Shown in pieces: positions 1-6,952 of a DNA stretch of 19,949 nucleotides. The stretch comes from Acidobacteriaceae bacterium. Its GTDB lineage: Bacteria; Acidobacteriota; Terriglobia; Terriglobales; SbA1. The notes under the pieces were generated by a model. The model had not been told where the DNA came from, did not search any database, and was given only the letters and a program-made list of their open reading frames with translations. The translations under genes and the position numbers were made by a program. Location: the NCBI GenBank assembly GCA_003136335.1, contig PLEA01000614.1, positions 1-19,949 of the forward strand, written 5' to 3'. Numbering within the stretch: position 1 is the stretch's first letter; the number at the start of each line of letters is the position of its first letter.

Positions 1-942
1 ATTTATTGCTGCTGGTGCGACGAAGAGGGCAAGGTTATCGACGACGGCACCATCTCGCGTCTCGAAGAAAATGTCTATCGCTGGACGGCCGCGGACCCCA
101 GCCTGCGCTGGTTCCGCCAGAACGGCCTGAATATGGAGGTGCAGATCGAAGATATTTCCGAGAGAGTCGCCGCACTCGCTCTGCAAGGCCCGACGTCCGC
201 GAAACTTCTGAAGGCCGTTGCCGAAGCCGACATTGCAAACCTGAAATACTTCCGCGTGACCCGCGGCAAAATCGCCGGGGTGCCTGTCGACATTTCGCGC
301 ACCGGTTACACCGGCGATCTCGGCTACGAGATCTGGATGCCATGGAATGATGCGGTGAAGGTTTGGGATGCGCTTGCCGAGAAGGGGAAACAGTTCGATT
401 TGCACGCCGCAGGAATGCTCGCGCTCGATGTTGCGCGGGTGGAGGCCGGGTTGCTGCTCATCGAAGTCGACTACACCAGTTCCAAGAAGGCGCTGATTCC
501 GTCGCAGAAGTTCTCGCCCTACGAACTTGGCTTCGCCAAGATGGTCCACCTCGAGAAAGAAAACTTCATTGGCAAACGCGCGCTCCAACAAGACGCGAAG
601 AAAGGCGTGCCGCGGCAACTCGTAGGCCTCGAGGTCGATTGGATCGATGTCGAGCAACTCTACGAGCGCTATGGCCTCACCCCTGCAGCGCCCGCGCAGG
701 CCTCGCGCGTCGCGGTCCCCGTCTACTCGGGCGAGAAGCAGGTTGGCAAGGCGACCACCACAAGCTGGTCGCCAATCCTGAAAAAGCTGATTGCTCTGGC
801 TAGCGTCGAGACCGAAGATTCCAAGCCGGGAACTTCGCTGCAGATGGAAATCACGATCGAGGCGATGCGCCTCAAGACGAACGTGAAAGTGACCACCTTG
901 CCATTCTTCAATCCTCTGAGGAAAACCGCTTCGCCGCTATAG
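1..942 (+). CDS. GcvT-family aminomethyltransferase (folate-dependent), 5' truncated
   Basis: The frame is open from base 1 and ends at TAG 940-942, so 313 C-terminal residues are visible and the start lies upstream of the window. The sequence fits the glycine-cleavage T-protein/GcvT fold: an ALQGPTS motif near visible residues 58-64, the family hallmark TGYTGDLGYEIW near 100-111, then the C-terminal barrel with ENFIGKRAL. Family members move a one-carbon unit between an N-methyl or aminomethyl group and tetrahydrofolate in the cytoplasm. GcvT-fold proteins are usually about 360-400 aa, so I infer that 50-90 residues are missing. It could be a dimethylglycine/sarcosine-type or uncharacterised paralogue rather than true GcvT, because no gcvH or gcvP neighbour is visible. 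The folate-binding N-terminal residues cannot be checked. It converges with the permease gene across a double-hairpin intergenic element. Confidence 0.85.
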   Translation: MYCCWCDEEGKVIDDGTISRLEENVYRWTAADPSLRWFRQNGLNMEVQIEDISERVAALALQGPTSAKLLKAVAEADIANLKYFRVTRGKIAGVPVDISRTGYTGDLGYEIWMPWNDAVKVWDALAEKGKQFDLHAAGMLALDVARVEAGLLLIEVDYTSSKKALIPSQKFSPYELGFAKMVHLEKENFIGKRALQQDAKKGVPRQLVGLEVDWIDVEQLYERYGLTPAAPAQASRVAVPVYSGEKQVGKATTTSWSPILKKLIALASVETEDSKPGTSLQMEITIEAMRLKTNVKVTTLPFFNPLRKTASPL

Positions 943-950
943 CGTAGATT

Positions 951-1069
951 ATGTGGGGACGAGCGACTCGCCCGTCCGCCAGGAGCAGTCCGGCTCGTCT
1001 CGATCCTTGCTGGCTTCCCTCCGAAACCGAGCTGCGCTCGCTGGACAGCCGAGGCGGCTGTCGCCACAC
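951..1069. repeat. REPIN-like element: two REP-type hairpins in inverted orientation
   Basis: Between two convergent genes lie two hairpins. The first has arms 957-965 and 969-977 (9 bp, one mismatch, 3-nt loop). The second has arms 1044-1051 and 1055-1062 (8 bp perfect, 3-nt loop). Reverse-complementing the second unit (1043-1069) and laying it on the first (951-977) gives 19 of 27 identical positions. Most differences fall within the stems, while the flank TGTGG and the terminal GTCC are kept. This is the layout of a REP pair in opposite orientation. It could also act as a bidirectional terminator for the two convergent genes. Copy number in the genome is unknown from here. Confidence 0.55.
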
Positions 1070-1073
1070 GATC

Positions 1074-2495
1074 TCAGTTTGTCGTTCGCTGGCTGCGCTT
1101 CCAATACAAATATCCCGGCACCCCGACCAGCACGATTGCCGTTCCCCAGAACGCCTGGGTGGGGCGCGTGATGATTGTGTTCAGCGTCCACGCTGTGCCA
1201 ATCAGCACGTAGATCGCAGGCAGCCACGGATATCCCGTGCAACGGTAAGGACGCGGAATCTCGGGCCGCTTCCAGCGCAACAGGAACATCCCGATCACGG
1301 TCAGCGTGTACGACAGCACCATCCCGTAGATCACATAGGTGTAAAGCTGGTCATAGCGCCCGCTGAGCGTGAGGGCCGCGGCCCAGGTGCCTTGTCCAAC
1401 GAGGCTGAAAGCCGGCGTGCGCCATTTGGGATGGATCACCGCCATGCGCTTGAAGAACACGCCATCCTGGGCCATGGCGAGATACACGCGCGCGCCAGAA
1501 AGCGTGCACGTCGCCGCCGCGCTGAAACAGGAAATCGCGATCATCAGCGACAGCCACACCGCTGCTCCGGGCGAGAAGAGCGCCGCGGCCGCCGCATGCG
1601 CAATAGTCTCGTGAGCAGCGATTTCTTTCAGCGGCAAAGCGTAGATGTAAGTCAAATTCATGGCGATGTAAATCACACCCACCGCCAAGACGCCAAACAC
1701 CATGGCCCGCGGTACGTTCCGCCGCGGCTCTTTCACTTCACCGGCGACCCACGTGATATACACCCATCCGTCGTAGGCCCAGAACACCGCGATTAATCCG
1801 ACTCCAAGCGCGGAGATCAATTGCGCCGGCCCAAGTCCCATGGTGAGGCTGACGCCTTGCGAATGAAAGTTGGACCAGTGCCCCTTGCCGATGGCGAATC
1901 CCAAAACTACGAATGCCGCCATGGCTGTGAATTTTGTCCACGTAGAGACGTTCTGCAGCAGCGTGCCCCAGCGCAGTCCTACGACGTTCACACAAGTCAG
2001 AATGGCGATCAGCACCAACCCCAGCAAATGAGCGCGACTGATCACGATTCCGGCGAACGCGACTACCACGTGATCCTGCGATACGATCGGGAAAATCTCG
2101 CCCACATACGCCGCGGAAGCTACGGAGAGAGCGGCAATCGATCCCCCGTTAGCGACGCTGAACAGCATCCAGCCGTAAAGAAAAGCGATCAAGTCGCCGT
2201 ACGCTTCGCGCAGATAGATGTACTGTCCACCCGAGTCAGGAAACATCGAGCCCAACTCGGCAAACGCGAAGCAGGCGCAAAGCGAAATCAGGGCGCCCAA
2301 CACCCATACCAGAAGAAACAGCACGGGCTGCGGCAACGGCCCGGCGATATCTTTTGCTGTCAAGAAAATCGACGACCCGATTACGCCACTGATAAGCAGC
2401 AACACTGAATCGAGCAGCCCAAGTCCGCGAACCAGCGAGGGCTTAGAATCAGACGGCTTTGAGTTGGAGGTTTCTGAGCCCGGCACGGGGTCCAT
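1074..2495 (-). CDS. APC-superfamily amino acid permease
   Basis: A 473-aa integral membrane protein with about 12 hydrophobic segments. The first segment carries the broken-helix motif GVIGSSIF (residues 37-44), which in APC transporters binds the amino-acid backbone; a second conserved stretch, FAELGSMFPDSGGQY, follows in TM2-TM3. The pattern fits the LAT/AAT-type branch of APC (amino acid:H+ symport or exchange at the cytoplasmic membrane). The substrate cannot be read from sequence. The short polar N-terminus (about 20 residues, repeated SKPSDSKPS) is cytosolic. The start ATG at 2495 immediately follows the TAG of the upstream small zinc-ribbon gene with no intervening base, so translation of the two is probably coupled. 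The 3' end faces gcvT. Confidence 0.9.
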   Translation of the reverse strand: MDPVPGSETSNSKPSDSKPSLVRGLGLLDSVLLLISGVIGSSIFLTAKDIAGPLPQPVLFLLVWVLGALISLCACFAFAELGSMFPDSGGQYIYLREAYGDLIAFLYGWMLFSVANGGSIAALSVASAAYVGEIFPIVSQDHVVVAFAGIVISRAHLLGLVLIAILTCVNVVGLRWGTLLQNVSTWTKFTAMAAFVVLGFAIGKGHWSNFHSQGVSLTMGLGPAQLISALGVGLIAVFWAYDGWVYITWVAGEVKEPRRNVPRAMVFGVLAVGVIYIAMNLTYIYALPLKEIAAHETIAHAAAAALFSPGAAVWLSLMIAISCFSAAATCTLSGARVYLAMAQDGVFFKRMAVIHPKWRTPAFSLVGQGTWAAALTLSGRYDQLYTYVIYGMVLSYTLTVIGMFLLRWKRPEIPRPYRCTGYPWLPAIYVLIGTAWTLNTIITRPTQAFWGTAIVLVGVPGYLYWKRSQRTTN

Positions 2496-2666
2496 CTATC
2501 CGATTCCCAGTTCGTCGGACGATTCGAGCGCCGTGCCGCAACGCCGGCAGATCACAGACGAGCAGTCGCCGCAGGTCAGCGGATCGGTAACCTCTTCCGC
2601 ACAATTCGGGCAGTAGAGCGATCCGGGCTCGGAGTCCGGCAGCGGGTTCTGAGGACGTGTCGCCAT
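2496..2666 (-). CDS. Small six-cysteine zinc-ribbon protein (56 aa)
   Basis: A 56-aa protein with three CxxC knuckles: C19/C22, C32/C35 and C40/C43. This pattern fits binding of one or two Zn ions, as in double zinc-ribbon or rubredoxin-like folds. No catalytic residues are apparent, and the role is unknown (protein or nucleic-acid contact, metal-responsive switch). I chose the ATG at 2666 because an upstream in-frame ATG at 2714 would add an arginine-rich stretch that lies in the divergent promoter region. No clear Shine-Dalgarno precedes 2666, and a TATGCT box (2682-2687 on the minus strand) suggests a very short leader. Its stop codon abuts the permease start, so it is probably the first gene of a two-gene operon. 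Confidence 0.6.
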   Translation of the reverse strand: MATRPQNPLPDSEPGSLYCPNCAEEVTDPLTCGDCSSVICRRCGTALESSDELGIG

Positions 2667-2717
2667 AAAGAGGGAAACTGTAGCATAGACGCAGCGCCGC
2701 CGTCCCGCCGCCACTGC

Positions 2718-2751
2718 GAGGGCGAGACGCCGGCGCTACAATCTGAATGCC
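2718..2751 (+). promoter_or_regulatory. Candidate promoter of the methyltransferase, next to a degenerate palindrome
   Basis: TACAAT (2737-2742) resembles a sigma-70 -10 box and lies only 9 bases before the start ATG at 2752, which would give a leaderless or nearly leaderless transcript. No Shine-Dalgarno precedes the ATG. Immediately upstream is a degenerate GC-rich palindrome centred on AGA near 2726. No good -35 box is seen, so the call is tentative. Confidence 0.3.
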
Positions 2752-3501
2752 ATGCCCGATAAACCTCAGACTCCCGACGAAAAGCTGCAGCATGAATTCA
2801 ATCGCTGGGCCGCTGCCGGCGAAGGCGCGAAGATGGAGCGCCATCATCTCGACATCACCGAGAAGACGATTCGGCTTATGAATCTACGTCCCGGCGAGCG
2901 CGTGCTCGATCTCGGCTGCGGATCGGGATGGGCCACGCGTTTACTGGCACGGCTGGTTGGTGAAGGGCCGGAGGGATTCGGGCAAGTCGTCGGCCTCGAC
3001 GTTTCCGACGAAATGGTGCGGCAGGCGCGCGAAGCCTCGAAAGACTTCGAAAATATTCTCTACGTCTGGGGATCGGCGCAGCAGATTCCGTGGGAAGAAA
3101 ACTTCTTCGACAAAGTTTTGTCGGTGGAATCGTTCTACTACTACGCAGACCAAGACCGGGCGCTGATGGAATTATTCCGCGTGATGGCGCCGCGGGGACG
3201 GCTGTTTATTCTGATCAATCTCTACAAAGACAATCCCTACTCGCTGCAGTGGGTCGACAAGCTGAAAGTGCCGGTGCACGTGCGCTCGGAAGCCCAATAT
3301 ATCGAACTGCTTAGAAAGCACGCGTTCGAAGATGTGCAGGCGCGCCGCATTCCGGACGACACGCCCACTCCGGATGATTACAAAACCAAATCGTTCAATA
3401 GTCTCGACGATCTGCGGGCGTTCAAGCGGGAGGGCGGGTTGCTGCTCAGTGCGTCGAAGCCCGACCTGCGCACGCCGCTTCCGGGATACACGATTTATTA
3501 A
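2752..3501 (+). CDS. Class I SAM-dependent methyltransferase (Methyltransf_11/UbiE-like)
   Basis: A 249-aa cytosolic protein with a Rossmann-fold SAM-binding core. Motif I is VLDLGCGSGW (residues 51-60). The acidic residue ending strand beta-2 is D83 in GLDVSDEM. A motif III/IV region contains FDKVLSVESFYYY, followed by MAPRGRLFILINLY, the usual post-core strand. These establish methyl transfer from SAM; the acceptor is not predictable. Length matches UbiE/COQ5-like and small-molecule methyltransferases. It is transcribed divergently from the zinc-ribbon/permease pair. Its stop lies 18 bp from the stop of the convergent DUF4097 gene. The start at 2752 has no ribosome-binding site but sits just after a -10-like box. 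It stands alone on its strand, so context gives no pathway. Confidence 0.85.
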   Translation: MPDKPQTPDEKLQHEFNRWAAAGEGAKMERHHLDITEKTIRLMNLRPGERVLDLGCGSGWATRLLARLVGEGPEGFGQVVGLDVSDEMVRQAREASKDFENILYVWGSAQQIPWEENFFDKVLSVESFYYYADQDRALMELFRVMAPRGRLFILINLYKDNPYSLQWVDKLKVPVHVRSEAQYIELLRKHAFEDVQARRIPDDTPTPDDYKTKSFNSLDDLRAFKREGGLLLSASKPDLRTPLPGYTIY

Positions 3502-3519
3502 CCGCTTCGCGCGCGATTG

Positions 3520-4389
3520 CTAAATGCTGTCATCATCGCTATCGCGACGGTTCAAGTCCTTTGCTGGACTCAGTGCCCGGCCGTCCTGCGCATGGCGAAT
3601 CTCAATTCGTCCATTCACATTTTCCACCTTAATGTGTGCCCCGCCGGCGCCGAGTTCTCCGCGCAGGTCGTGGCCCACGAACTGGTGATGGTTCACGTGC
3701 AGTCCAAAATCGTTGTTGATTCCTCCAGAAACCGTGCTGGCCTCGAGCTCCGCCTTCGAGTCGGAAGGGATGGTCAGGTCCACCGAGCCGTTCACCGAGC
3801 TCAACTCGACCGAATTACTGGCGAGCTCGTCAAACCGCGCATCCAGGCGTCCATTGATCGTTGATAAATGGGCGCGCCCGGCCAGATTGTGGGCTTCGAG
3901 GCGTCCGTTGATGCAGGCGGCGTGCACTTCTCCGCTCACGCCAGTGATCTCCAGTGAACCGTTAATCAGCTTGATTTCATCCAGCCGGGCCGTGCGCGGC
4001 ACCGTTAGGGTGTACTCAACACTGGCGGGGCTATAGTGAGAGCCCCAATTCCACCCCTTATCGTGATCGGGGTACTTAGTTCGAATCGAAAGAGAGTCGT
4101 TTCTGGCGTCAATTTCAATCTTCGCCTCATCCAGTTGCTCTTTCGTGTCGGCGTACTTCACCGCGTCTACCTTCACTTGGTTCTGATCCCAACTGGAGAT
4201 GTGCACATCGCCGTTGATGTTGTCGAGTTCAACCCGACCATCGGACGTCAGGGCATAGGTCTGATGGAATTCCTCGGTCAGCGCGCCGCGGTGATCGGAG
4301 GCATGAGCTCCGAGGGCAAGGATGAGCAGGGCGCAAACCGTTCCCAAGGCAGCTCCCAACCAGGTGGTAGATTGGCGATGACGGTTCAT
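3520..4389 (-). CDS. Secreted DUF4097-type beta-repeat protein
   Basis: A 289-aa protein. The N-terminus has basic residues, a hydrophobic core (about 11-27) and an AHA-S signal peptidase I site (residues 28-31), so the mature protein should be periplasmic or surface-exposed. The body is a series of short beta-strands with recurring phrases such as LDNINGDVHISSW, LINGSLEITGVSGEV, STINGRLDA and SSVNGSVDL. This xINGxL/V-type repetition is typical of the DUF4097 adhesin-like right-handed beta-solenoid family, whose molecular function is poorly defined. The C-terminus is acidic (DSDDDS). A strong Shine-Dalgarno (ACGGAGGA) sits about six bases before the ATG at 4389. It ends against the methyltransferase gene. 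A palindrome upstream may control it. Confidence 0.8.
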   Translation of the reverse strand: MNRHRQSTTWLGAALGTVCALLILALGAHASDHRGALTEEFHQTYALTSDGRVELDNINGDVHISSWDQNQVKVDAVKYADTKEQLDEAKIEIDARNDSLSIRTKYPDHDKGWNWGSHYSPASVEYTLTVPRTARLDEIKLINGSLEITGVSGEVHAACINGRLEAHNLAGRAHLSTINGRLDARFDELASNSVELSSVNGSVDLTIPSDSKAELEASTVSGGINNDFGLHVNHHQFVGHDLRGELGAGGAHIKVENVNGRIEIRHAQDGRALSPAKDLNRRDSDDDSI

Positions 4390-4460
4390 GACTTCCTCCG
4401 TTTCACAGGGTTAGACGTGGCCGTTCGGAATTGGTGAGAGGTCAAGCCGAAAACGCTCTC

Positions 4461-4486
4461 ATATTAGGGATACGAAAGTTGTATCC
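4461..4486 (-). promoter_or_regulatory. Candidate promoter/operator upstream of the DUF4097 gene
   Basis: On the minus strand a perfect 6-bp inverted repeat, GGATAC-7 nt-GTATCC (4468-4486), lies immediately upstream of a TAATAT -10-like box (4461-4466). A dimeric repressor bound there would cover the -35/-10 spacer. No regulator gene is adjacent and no good -35 hexamer is visible. Confidence 0.35.
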
Positions 4487-4498
4487 GCGAGGTTCCGT

Positions 4499-5827
4499 TC
4501 AACCGTCAGGAAGGGACTTGCCATAGGTTCCCAGCGTGGTTCGCTTTCCCGCCTCAGTCAGCAGAAATACCGCCAGAATGGCCATTTCCGGCTCAATCGG
4601 ATGACGGTAGCGCGGGATGCAGTACACAAAGTAGTACATTGCCGGATAAAGCAAGATCAGCCAGAACAGCAGCCACGCGCCCGGTTTGCGCAATCGCAGT
4701 GCGCGGCCCAATCCCCAGAACATCAGCACCGACGAAGCTAAGAAGAGTGAGTTCTTTACGTCGCTCATCCACCACGGCTGCGTGGCTTTGAGAGATCCGG
4801 CCCAGTAGTAAATGAACCGCTTGACGCAGAGGCCGGCGAAGCGCCCATAGTCCGCTTGGATGTAGTCGAGGGCCTGCCGCTTGCGCAGGACGATGTAGGC
4901 CAGTTCGCCCATGGTCTGGTATTGCCGCAGTGCATAAACGTTCTCGGTGGGGTGCAGATAATGCATCAACGTGCCATCGGCGCCGTAGCCGTTGCCCAGG
5001 CGAAGCTCGGCACCAAAATTGTCGCGAATGAAAATAAACTTGCCGAAAGTTTGATGGTTGCGGACGAGCCATGGCGCGATACATACAAAGAAAACGACCG
5101 CCGCCAGGACGATCCCTGCCAAGGATCGCTTGCCGCGCTGCGCGCGCCGGCGCCAGGCCCATAATCCTGCAGCCGGCAGGAACGATAGCAGGGAAGTGCT
5201 GCTCAATGCGGTGATGCCCCAAAGCAGGCCGAACTGAAACCAGGGTATCCAGCCGTCGTAATCTTCCAGGGTTAGAGCCAGCCAGAAGATGGTAGTGAGT
5301 AGCAGCGCCGCCAGACTCGTCTCCCAGATCGCGCGGGTGCACCAGAAGATTATGTTGGGCAGCAGGGCCCATGCCCACGCGGAACCGACTGCGACCTTCT
5401 CCGAAAAAAGTCTGCGTGCGATCAGAAAAATCGGGAGGCAAGTCAGCGCCGAGAAAACGCTGTTCAGGGTCAGCAGCACGAATGCCGACGCCTTGGAATA
5501 AATCCCGAAAACCAGAAACACGCCCGCGGTAAGATACGGGTAGAGCGGAGGCTCCCACGCGGTGGGCCCGGTCGCAGGTCCGAAGGGACTGCTGAAGCCG
5601 TGCCCGGAAGCGAGCGACGCGCCGATACGCCCCATCTCCCAGCCAAAACTGAAGTTGTCGTCCGTGTTTTTGAACTTGTAGGTATGGCCGATGACGATCC
5701 ATCCGACGCGCAGAAGCAGCGCAATCGCGACGATCCAAAACGGCGAAGCGGGCACGCGTGGCCATGCTTTCGAGAGGGGAGCGGAACTCTGAGCGGGATT
5801 GACGGCCGCTGCTGATCTGGATTCCAT
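4499..5827 (-). CDS. GT-C fold membrane glycosyltransferase (ArnT/PMT, GT39/GT83-like)
   Basis: A 442-aa protein with roughly 10-12 hydrophobic segments after a 30-residue polar N-terminus. The first extracytoplasmic loop after TM1 contains NTDDNF (D56, D57) and E64, followed by SGHGFSSPFG and PTAWEPPLYPYL (residues 89-100). An acidic loop plus P-x-x-PPxYP is characteristic of the ArnT/PMT superfamily, which transfers a sugar from a polyprenyl-phosphate donor on the outer face of the membrane. A second feature is IPRYRHPIEPEM near the C-terminus. Donor and acceptor (lipid, protein or glycan) are unknown. The gene is monocistronic here, with 109 bp to the downstream DUF4097 gene on the same strand. 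The ATG at 5827 has no strong Shine-Dalgarno, but the assignment is clear from the transmembrane pattern. Confidence 0.82.
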   Translation of the reverse strand: MESRSAAAVNPAQSSAPLSKAWPRVPASPFWIVAIALLLRVGWIVIGHTYKFKNTDDNFSFGWEMGRIGASLASGHGFSSPFGPATGPTAWEPPLYPYLTAGVFLVFGIYSKASAFVLLTLNSVFSALTCLPIFLIARRLFSEKVAVGSAWAWALLPNIIFWCTRAIWETSLAALLLTTIFWLALTLEDYDGWIPWFQFGLLWGITALSSTSLLSFLPAAGLWAWRRRAQRGKRSLAGIVLAAVVFFVCIAPWLVRNHQTFGKFIFIRDNFGAELRLGNGYGADGTLMHYLHPTENVYALRQYQTMGELAYIVLRKRQALDYIQADYGRFAGLCVKRFIYYWAGSLKATQPWWMSDVKNSLFLASSVLMFWGLGRALRLRKPGAWLLFWLILLYPAMYYFVYCIPRYRHPIEPEMAILAVFLLTEAGKRTTLGTYGKSLPDG

Positions 5828-5920
5828 GAGTGGTTCTATTTGTAGCTGAGGTATGCCCTAGGGGCAACACCGGGGACATTCGCTGTTTAGAGGGCACGTA
5901 GGATTCCACCCGGCTCCCTA

Positions 5921-5977
5921 GGCTGGATCGCTTCCCACCTTTCGCAAAGTGCGCGAAAGATGGGGCAACCCTCAGCC
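5921..5977. repeat. Palindromic intergenic repeat, copy 1
   Basis: The hairpin has arms 5934-5945 and 5953-5964 (12 bp, one C/A mismatch) with a 7-nt loop. An outer pair GGCTG/CAGCC (5921-5925, 5973-5977) is set off symmetrically by 8 nt on each side. It resembles the element at 6869-6903: the same CCCAC...GATGGGG ends, the same mismatch position and a 7-nt loop ending in TGC. It lies between the divergent GT-C glycosyltransferase and toxin-antitoxin genes. Confidence 0.6.
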
Positions 5978-6043
5978 TGGTGATGTTGGGGAGGTCGAGA
6001 TCGATGGTAGGGACTACCCGAAGGGACTCCGACGCCTGGGGTG

Positions 6044-6085
6044 TTGCGATCTCCCCTAGCTGATGACTATAATGACCATCATGAC
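6044..6085 (+). promoter_or_regulatory. Promoter and probable autoregulatory operator of the toxin-antitoxin operon
   Basis: TTGCGA (6044-6049), an 18-bp spacer and a perfect TATAAT (6068-6073) form a sigma-70 promoter. Over the -10 lies an imperfect 21-bp palindrome (6061-6081, outer arms TGATG/CATCA, 7 of 10 pairs). The pentamer ATGAC also recurs at 6063, 6072 and 6081, exactly 9 bp apart. Phd/VapB-type antitoxins commonly bind palindromes at their own promoter, so autorepression is likely. Confidence 0.6.
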
Positions 6086-6108
6086 CTCTAGCACCGAAAG
6101 GAGCTCCC

Positions 6109-6363
6109 GTGAGCGCACCGAACTGGACTGTGGCTGAAGCTAAGGCTAAATTCAGCGAAATTATTGAGCGCGCCATGTCGGAGGGCCCGCAAACGATCAC
6201 GAGGAAAGGCCGCACTGCCGCCATTGTGGTGGGGGCCGAAGAATGGCAACGGAAGACCCAGCGTGCGGGCAACCTGGCAGAGTTCTTCGCGGCATCTCCG
6301 TTGCGGGGATCGGAGCTGAAGGTCCGCCGACGCAAGGCGCCGCTGCGAAAAATTAGTCTGTAA
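6109..6363 (+). CDS. Phd/YefM-type antitoxin (VapB role)
   Basis: An 84-aa protein beginning with GTG at 6109, preceded by a good Shine-Dalgarno (AAAGGAG, 6097-6103). Residues 6-50 match the Phd/YefM DNA-binding fold: WTVAEAKAKFSEIIERA, then ITRKGRTAAIVVGAEEW. The basic C-terminal tail (KVRRRKAPLRK) is the expected toxin-contacting region. In this family the N-terminal dimer binds the operon promoter and the flexible C-terminus neutralises the toxin. The stop is nine bases before the PIN toxin start, giving a standard two-gene operon. The promoter directly upstream carries a palindrome and phased repeats. The length is usual for the family, and I see no damage. Confidence 0.9.
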   Translation: MSAPNWTVAEAKAKFSEIIERAMSEGPQTITRKGRTAAIVVGAEEWQRKTQRAGNLAEFFAASPLRGSELKVRRRKAPLRKISL

Positions 6364-6372
6364 ATCTTCGCT

Positions 6373-6789
6373 ATGAACTTCCTTCTTGATACTAACGCGG
6401 TTTCGGAATGGGTTAAGCCACGGCCCAACCCGGGGCTGATTCGCTGGATGGAATCGGCGGACGAGGATCGAGTCTACCTCAGTGTGATTTCTCTGGCGGA
6501 GTTGCGTTACGGCGTGGAACGCATGCCTGCGGGAGCGCGCCGCAGCCGGCTCGAGCAGTGGCTACGAGATGAATTGCCGATACGCTTCGAAGCGCGGATT
6601 CTCTCGATCGACCAGAGCGTCGCCGAGGCGTGGGGGAAAACGGTGTCGCGCAGCGAGGTCCTTGGTCGCCCGACGGGCGCAATGGATGCTATCCTTTCGG
6701 CAACCGCGGAAATCCATCGACTGACGCTTGTCACCCGCAATGTTTCTGACTTTCCAATGCTGAAGGCGATTGTGAATCCCTGGTCCTAA
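6373..6789 (+). CDS. vapC: PIN-domain ribonuclease toxin (VapC/FitB-like)
   Basis: A 138-aa PIN domain. All four acidic residues expected in the active site are present: D6 (LLDTNAVSE), E43 (LAELRYG), D105 (GAMDAILSA) and D126 (NVSDF). Together they bind Mg/Mn and cleave RNA, typically tRNA or rRNA, in characterised VapC toxins. Motif layout and length are closest to the FitB-like subgroup. It follows the Phd-type antitoxin after nine bases, with only a weak ribosome-binding site, so it probably depends on translational coupling; this would keep toxin below antitoxin. The active site looks intact and the pair should be functional. The target RNA is not predictable. Closely related hairpin repeats lie on both sides of the operon. 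Confidence 0.92.
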   Translation: MNFLLDTNAVSEWVKPRPNPGLIRWMESADEDRVYLSVISLAELRYGVERMPAGARRSRLEQWLRDELPIRFEARILSIDQSVAEAWGKTVSRSEVLGRPTGAMDAILSATAEIHRLTLVTRNVSDFPMLKAIVNPWS

Positions 6790-6842
6790 TCCTTCGTCCT
6801 GATTCTTGAAATCGGTCGGCGATTTGTTAAAGTTCCTTGAAT

Positions 6843-6910
6843 CCGGGTAGATCCGGGGAAGTCAGAATCCCCACCCTATCGCAAATTGCGCGACAGGATG
6901 GGGCACCCGG
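6843..6910. repeat. Palindromic intergenic repeat, copy 2
   Basis: The hairpin has arms 6869-6882 and 6890-6903 (14 bp, two mismatches) with a 7-nt loop. A further pair CCGGGT/ACCCGG (6843-6848, 6905-6910) lies outside it. Sequence and mismatch position match the copy at 5934-5964. An 8-bp direct repeat GAATCCGG occurs at 6839 and 6919, bracketing the element. The repeat lies between the toxin gene and the GT2 gene, and a TAAAAT box (6927-6932) follows it. Confidence 0.6.
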
Positions 6911-6952
6911 GTTCGTTCGAATCCGGTAAAATGTAGGTTTTCAACGGACGGC

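Noticed and set aside
1..132. A glycine riboswitch associated with the GcvT-family gene.
   Set aside because: The window begins inside the coding sequence, so no leader is present to judge.
951..1796. A 281-aa plus-strand frame across the repeat element and the permease gene.
   Set aside because: It is antisense to the APC permease and low in hydrophobic structure; it looks like a GC-rich shadow.
4593..6428. A 611-aa open frame on the minus strand overlapping the GT-C glycosyltransferase and the antitoxin.
   Set aside because: It is an out-of-frame shadow: Arg/Pro/Ala-rich with no domain, while the overlapping 442-aa frame has clear TM segments and family motifs, and the antitoxin frame is convincing.
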